Source: Apostichopus japonicus (taxonomy: Eukaryota > Echinodermata > Holothuroidea > Aspidochirotida > Stichopodidae). From it: a stretch of DNA of 64,000 nucleotides. Under the pieces are notes generated by a model. The model was given only the letters and a program-made list of their open reading frames with translations. It searched no databases and had not been told where the DNA came from. Shown in pieces: positions 58,301 to 64,000 of this stretch (positions are counted from its first letter, which is position 1; every line of letters starts with the position of its first letter). The stretch is taken from the NCBI RefSeq assembly GCF_037975245.1, contig NC_092567.1:26396376-26460375 (forward strand), written 5' to 3'. The position numbers were made by a program, and so were the translations under genes.

Positions 58301-60985
58301 GTGTTCATGCACAAGTCTCTTAGGTTTGGTTCTCTTTTGGTCATTACTTGTACAATTGAACAGCTAGCTATAAATTTGTATCAGTGTCAAAGTGGTCACC
58401 GAAAACATATGCTTTCTTTCATTTTTATTATAAATAGAACAAATGTATTACATTTTTCAATATAAAAAGTGGATACAAATTATATACTCATTTGTTTTCA
58501 TAATAATCAGTACAACTATATTCCTTTCACATTACTTAAATGATCATTTTGCTCATAAGTTGTAGAGCCAGGTTACCTTGATTATGATTATATTTGTATT
58601 TGCCGAGTGTGCTTTTCTACCTCTGCATTCATTACCTTGACAGCTATTGAACTTTATGGCCAAGTATTAATCAAATGTTACATTTTATTATACTGCTATA
58701 GAAGTCCGATCTATTCTATGTTTAGGCCTACTTATCATATACTTTCATACCACAAATCGCCAACCAATATTTCTAAGTGACAAATTCCCTGCATATAATT
58801 TAAGATCTTGATATTAACATATAATTGTCTGTCATTTTTGTCACTGCCATTTGCCAATTTTGTCACCCATGTTTTCTAACCTGCCTATATAGATGTCTAC
58901 CTCATTAAATAGTCAAACTGATACAAGATAATAAACTTCATGTCCTTCCTCACTAAATGTTATCTTCTACCTCCTAAGCATGGTTTGGCTTTCATAGCAA
59001 TTGCACCAGAAATGGTGTGCCTTACATAAAAAAAAATGTGCTAAGTTGCTTTGCAAGTTAATTATTATTTCATTATCTATCTTTTAAAGTTTTAATATGA
59101 TATAGCTTTATGTAGTGGCATAGTTTTTGTTACAGATTCTGTTGTAAGTACACATTTTGCAACAGCACAGCAGTTTTGTGGAATTCTATGATTTGTAGAC
59201 TTCTGTATTTGCAAACGAAACTTGTGTGCACACATCTTGCCTTGTGATGCTTATGCTTGTATAAAATATCTCACTCATAGGTTATTTTCTGCTTCTAAGT
59301 GATGCTGGATTATACCACTAATGTTTCTTGACACATTCCGAATTCCTGCAAGGCAGTAGTAATGACTGGAGTCACTCCTTAGACCATCACTCATTTAGTA
59401 TTGAGAAAAAACACATAACTGCTCATCATTCTCACATTTGGGTAGCGCTGTGTGGTTCATATGCTGCAGTAAACACCTCACATGCACTAAAAACCAAGCT
59501 CAAAATCTAACAGTACCCAGGTCCTTTGCCCTATTAAGGATTGCTGCACTGCACTTCAGTCGTAATGAGTGGAGTCTGATAACTTAACAAAATTGGCAAC
59601 ATTACTTCTTATATTCTGCATGTGTGAAGGTATTGCTGAAGTGTAACCTTGCATGTAGTTTGAGCCTTTTTCAAAACAACAGCCAGTCTCTCTTGGCCTA
59701 TTCAGATATGCTACTATAAAGTGGTATAGAGTAAGGTCTTTGGTGAGTGTTTAATTGTTAAATTTGTGAATGCGAGACAGTTTATTTACTTCCTTTGATT
59801 TGCTTTTACCACTGTTTCCGCTTGCTTGATGTCATATGAAAAATCTTTGCTATAACCGGCTTCATGTTTCTTTGTTTCGATATGACCTTTCATGTACTTA
59901 AACTTGTGCGAATATTCTCCTTGTTTGTATTAATATCATTTTTTAATTGCCATCAACATATTCTATCAATGAATAAAAATGTTGAAAAGGAATTCAAACT
60001 TGTATTTTTTTCTTGGATTGGTGTGAGTCATTGTCAGCCTATGATTTAATAGATAAGCAACCAGGTGTTAAAAAAAATGAAACGTTTCCCATGGTGGATC
60101 GGGGGTGGGGGAGTTGATATGCTTGTATACTACAGAAAAAACTACTTAAGCATTCCCATGAAATAAATTCATTAAGGCTATTGACTGCTTAACTTGGGGT
60201 ATTGTGCCCACGAGTCTCACTTAGGTGTGCCCAAATGACCCACCACCCGTCTCCACTTCCCACCTCTCCTGCCATAGCTTTCGACATGCATGTATACTAT
60301 GGAAGAAATCAACGCCCGTTTACCCCCACTTAAAGTTGATGTGATTTGAAATTGCATTTAACATTCTATCTACTCATCCCTACCTACATTAGGAGAAACG
60401 CGCCGATATAAAACGATAGAATGTATTGTTTACACATGCGATCAAACCATGAGAGAAAATGTTCAGCTGAAACACTGCGATAACATTAGGTCGAAATTCA
60501 ATATGGCCGCCAGACAGGCTAACGAAACGCATAATCTGCTTCTTTACGAACTGTGAATAGCCGTCTTAAGATGTTTGCCGTTCTGAATGCGACAAAATCA
60601 GAAAGGAATTACTTTACGTAATATTCTGGTACATTTCGAGTTGTTTTCAAGCTTAATCCTGTTTTAGGAATGATTTCTAAGCATCCTCCGTCAAGATCGT
60701 GGAACCGCTATCGAATTTTCTTGGCCTAATTTCTCCGACAATATTTACGAAATTTCAACATAACATTTCACCTATGCATTAAATATTGTTTGTTTCTACG
60801 CGCATATGTCTTTTGTTGGCACTATGAGTCATATTTGGCAATATTTGGTCATTGGAAAGCTCTATGCGTACAGCCTTACCCGACCGAGTAATTCAAACGT
60901 AAAAATATGCAAAGTCAGTAAAAACAATCGAAAGTCACGGGCAGATATCCGACTGTGTATAAGGTAATACTGTTAAGTTGCATAT
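55337..60985 (+). repeat. Segmental duplication, upstream block of unit E
   Basis: The most diverged of the three upstream blocks, with many small indels and an empty TIR-transposon site near 56455. It holds about 1.47 kb (58474-59944) absent from the other two, between GTGGAT and AATTG(C/T)CATCAA. Confidence 0.8.
58474..59944. other. 1.47-kb segment present only in unit E
   Basis: AT-rich, without recognisable coding sequence or clear terminal repeats. It may be an insertion in E or, equally, ancestral DNA deleted in the common source of the C and D blocks. Confidence 0.6.
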
Positions 60986-60989
60986 TTAC

Positions 60990-61115
60990 TTCCATTGTTA
61001 ATATTGCTGTGGTTGCTGAACAGTACTGTTACAATACACAGTTGTGAGAACGAACGACCAAAAGCGGTTAAAATATTTCAACACTACTATTCCATCGATC
61101 AACATTAACCAGAAG
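60990..61115 (+). promoter_or_regulatory. LRAT-E promoter core and non-coding exon 1
   Basis: The palindrome AACAGTACTGTT is at 61019-61030. The exon is shortened by small deletions and ends at GAAG|GTAAGT, 61115. The donor hairpin is kept. The intron runs to the acceptor TTTTTAAG at 62254. Confidence 0.6.
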
Positions 61116-62281
61116 GTAAGTATGCTTATGTTGTTCTAGATTTAAGCATACCTTCTCAAATCTCAATCACATCCTACAGAAAATCTCAATGATATCCTAC
61201 AGTAAATCTCAGGTAATCTAAATTCTTCCTCTTTAACGGTTAGTAACGATATTCGTGATAAAATGTGAGGTATTTCAATCAATCATCTTTGAAAAGCTTA
61301 ACTTCTGCGATGTATAAGACAGAATTATTCTCCTATTTATCAGAAGAGTAGCACTGCTATATAGACTTATACAAATAGAATATTACTCAAATGAAGTTCT
61401 CGATTTTGCATTAATCTGGTACAACTTTTATTTTGATGGAAGATTAACCGTCTGTATAATTTAAAGGAATCCAGTTGTTTCAGTCAATGATATGAATAAA
61501 TCTTTGTGTCGGCTATTTACTCGTGCTGGTTTTGAAGCCTCGTCATAGACAATGTCTCCTTCATCCATTTTAAAGGCAATGAAGACTCGCCCCAAACAGC
61601 GTGCCACCATCTTTAAAAATAGTTAACTCTCCGTTGCTTGCAAGTGAAGTTTTCTGCTTGTCGCTACAAAATGCAGAGAGTAATGAAACGTGATATCTTG
61701 TTATCTTTAGCTGGACCTGAGATGTCCATCGCTGTATCGTTTGTACACTGTGCTGTGGGTATCGGACGCAGCTGTATGTACTGACTGTACACTAGTGTCT
61801 AATTACCGACGGTAGCAAGCTGTGTGTGTTTATTTTCTGGGATCGATGGTAGTTTCTAACACTCCTGTTACACTTTATTCGAAACCAGGTCAGATTACCG
61901 GCATTAGACTTTTCATTTTGCGCGAGTCTTCACACCCTTTAAGGAACTTTTAGGGGAAAAACAGACTTGTAACTTGTTAAATCGCCTGCTTCTTTGAATT
62001 ACTGTATATACATACACTGATTTTTTCCTCCTGTGTTGCTGTTAAGCATAGACAGGATAGGACGTTATCCTATCATGAAAGGGTACACGTGCTCAGAGCA
62101 TAATCCAAGTCATTAAACAGCTTACATAGTTCTTGCTTGTGTCGATAGTGTACAATGATTTGTCTCATTGTGAGAATCATTAATGCAAAAAGCAAAGAAA
62201 AAGAAAAAGAATTGGCTTCGGTAATCCTCATTTCATTTCGTTTTTATTTTTAAGGAAAGGATAATTTCTACCTATTCAATC

Positions 62282-62668
62282 ATGTACCACCGCATAGTAA
62301 GAATGGCTGTCCGACATCAGGACAAAAGGGTAGAGAATATTCGAGACCTGGCCCCTGGTGATCACGTGGTTCTATATAGATGGATTTGTCATCCACGATG
62401 TCACATGATTGTCACGGAAATCGACGAAACGAGCAACAAAATGACGGTTATAAGATTTACTTATCAAGACGGTGTTATCGAACATACCATACCTTTCAAG
62501 ACACCCGTGTTCAAAGTTATCCATGAAGATCCCAAATATGGTCCTGATGAGGTCATTACTCGCGCAAGGGAACACAATATGTCAAGTCAGGTATACGACC
62601 TGCTACGTTATAACTGCAAGCATTTCGCATTTTGGTGTAAAACTGATGTAATCCCACGTGAAGCTTAG
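62282..62668 (+). CDS. LRAT-domain (H-rev107/PLAAT-type) protein, copy E
   Basis: 128 residues with the triad His41, His68 and Cys112. The segment 80-90 is IHEDPKYGPDE, the B type. It reads CKTD where the other four copies have CKTG right after the nucleophile motif. A Cys replaces Phe at residue 36. The downstream hairpin has lost its right arm (62925-62950). Confidence 0.9.
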   Translation: MYHRIVRMAVRHQDKRVENIRDLAPGDHVVLYRWICHPRCHMIVTEIDETSNKMTVIRFTYQDGVIEHTIPFKTPVFKVIHEDPKYGPDEVITRAREHNMSSQVYDLLRYNCKHFAFWCKTDVIPREA

Positions 62669-64000
62669 ACTGTTATCCAAACTCGCTAAAGAAGAAAAGC
62701 TTGATACCTCCAGGCTACCCTCTACCATTTACTCACGTCACTGATCATGATCTATACAACCCATCATCCATGTTTTGTTTAGCAAATTTGTGGCGTTGGT
62801 AAACTAATGTATTAATTTCGATTGTATTAATGAATTCCGTCTTTATTCTAATTAAATATTTGACAATTGACTGTGATGTTCAAGCATAACTTGCCACTTA
62901 AACTGATATAAGGGCAGCCAAAGTCCGATAACCTACCATTACGACTTTTTTGTGACGTGAATGTTATACTATTCTGCAGGTTTGCTTTCAATGTGATTTG
63001 GTATCCACATAAATAGATTTAAAATAGGCTAAGTGTAACCAACAGGTGCTTATTGACAGTTTTATTTTATAGTTTTACCTTATTTGCTGCTTTAATGTAT
63101 TAATATACGGATAATTATATTATTGTTTACTTCCTTAACTGCTTTACTTTACTGTCTTAGATACTTATTTCTGATACATGCTTTTGTTTATCGCTAGGGT
63201 GTACTGTGTCAACATGTGTATTGGATAGGTTTATCGCTAGGGTGTGCTGTGTAAACATGTGTACATGCATAGGTTTATCGCTAGGGTGGGTTGTGTGAAC
63301 ATGTGTTCTGGATAGGTTTTTCGCTAGGGTGTACTGTTTCAACATGTGTACTGGCTAGGTTTATCGCTAGGACGTATTATACTTGTGCACTGGCTAGGTT
63401 TATCGCTAGGGTGTACTGTTTCAACATGTGTACATACCTAGGATTATCGCTAGGGTGTATTGTGTCAACATGTATATTGCATAGGTTTATCGCTAGGGTG
63501 TACTGTTTCAACATGTGTATTGTACAGGTTTATCGCTAGGGTGTACTATTTCAACATGTGTACATACCTAGGATTATCGCTATAGGGTGTATTGTGTCAA
63601 CATGTGTACTGGCTAGGTTTATCGCTAGGGTGTACTGTATGCGTACTAGCTAGGTTTATCGCTATGGTGTACTATACATGTGTACTGGCTAGGTTTATCA
63701 CTGTAAGGGTGTACTAAGGAAAGGAAGTTCTACAAGGAAGAACACTGCAGCATGCAGTATGGTGATCACGTCTCCTACACATTATGAGGTGGACATTGGT
63801 CATAGCGACAGTGCAGGGGATTGTGGGAAATTTGATCAATTAAGTTAGGTATTTATTTATGCAATATCTTGGGTTCGGAACAATGAGATCTAATAGGAGA
63901 GCTTTGTCTGTTACTGATATACTAGTGGAGAGAGCAAGGTGACATTGGGGTGGAGGTTTTGGAAGATAGTTGGAAGCTGTTTGGGTGACGGGGGTTGGGG
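62669..64000 (+). repeat. Segmental duplication, downstream block of unit E (partial)
   Basis: Follows the same order as in B-D until the window ends inside the G-rich GGTGTTTTGG...GGAAGCTGTTTGGGTG region. The array probably continues beyond the window. Confidence 0.8.
63185..63712 (+). repeat. 43-bp minisatellite, unit E (longest array)
   Basis: About twelve to thirteen units of TTTATCGCTAGGGTGTACTG...CAACATGTGTACTGGCTAGG. Cys/Tyr-rich open frames on both strands come from the repeat. Confidence 0.9.

Overview
The window looks like an AT-rich invertebrate deuterostome nuclear genome. An echinoderm such as a sea cucumber is my best guess, made from overall character and not from a marker gene. 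Genes are split by introns with GT/AG sites, there are no bacterial-style operons, and most of the DNA is transposons, micro- and minisatellites and segmental duplications. Host coding sequence is sparse. It consists of parts of two ecto-5'-nucleotidase (NT5E/CD73-like) genes and five copies of a short single-coding-exon gene with an LRAT / H-rev107-type (NlpC/P60-like) acyltransferase fold.

Layout, left to right. 0.4-0.6 kb: first coding exon of an NT5E-like gene on the minus strand, which runs off the left edge. 0.6-5.2 kb: mostly unrecognised AT-rich DNA with a (TA)n tract and a G-quadruplex-capable patch. 5.2-8.0 kb: inverted copy A of the LRAT unit (minus strand). 8.7-15.2 kb: minus-strand LINE remnants, a degenerate Ty1/copia gag (12.3-12.8 kb), a C-rich minisatellite and an orphan exon at 10.15 kb. 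15,423-24,968: a complete, apparently very young Ty3/gypsy LTR retrotransposon. It has 1,299-bp LTRs that look identical, a 4-bp target duplication ATCC, gag, a -1 frameshift signal, pol in the order PR-RT-RH-IN, and a third ORF with two C2H2 zinc fingers in the env position. 26.0-27.2 kb: last exons of a second NT5E-like gene (plus strand), with a frameshift and a truncated end. 27.2-64.0 kb: a head-to-tail array of LRAT genes B, C, D and E in units of about 9-13 kb.

The repeat unit of the array holds an upstream block (about 4 to 5.7 kb), the LRAT gene (non-coding exon 1, intron of about 0.8-1.15 kb, coding exon 2), a 43-bp minisatellite, a 112-bp foldback element, a (TAA)n microsatellite at the 3' end of a CR1-type LINE, and a 64-bp minisatellite. 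Copies differ by insertions: a hAT element in B, a ~3-kb TIR transposon in the upstream block before C, and ~1.5 kb extra in E. They also differ in minisatellite and microsatellite copy number.

The observations I rate highest are: (i) the zinc-finger ORF3 of the Ty3/gypsy element, with its own splice acceptor, together with an array of about ten GCGGAAT-N7-ATTCCGC dyads in the LTR and an eleventh dyad before the 3' LTR; (ii) the canonical GGGAAAC slippery heptamer with a correctly spaced stem-loop joining gag and pol; (iii) the LRAT array, with conserved catalytic residues, a switching variable segment and a perfect palindrome shared by all five promoters or first exons; (iv) the TIR transposon, carrying a phase-matched spliced gene and with empty sites in its paralogous units. 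No database search was possible. Family assignments rest on motif recognition.
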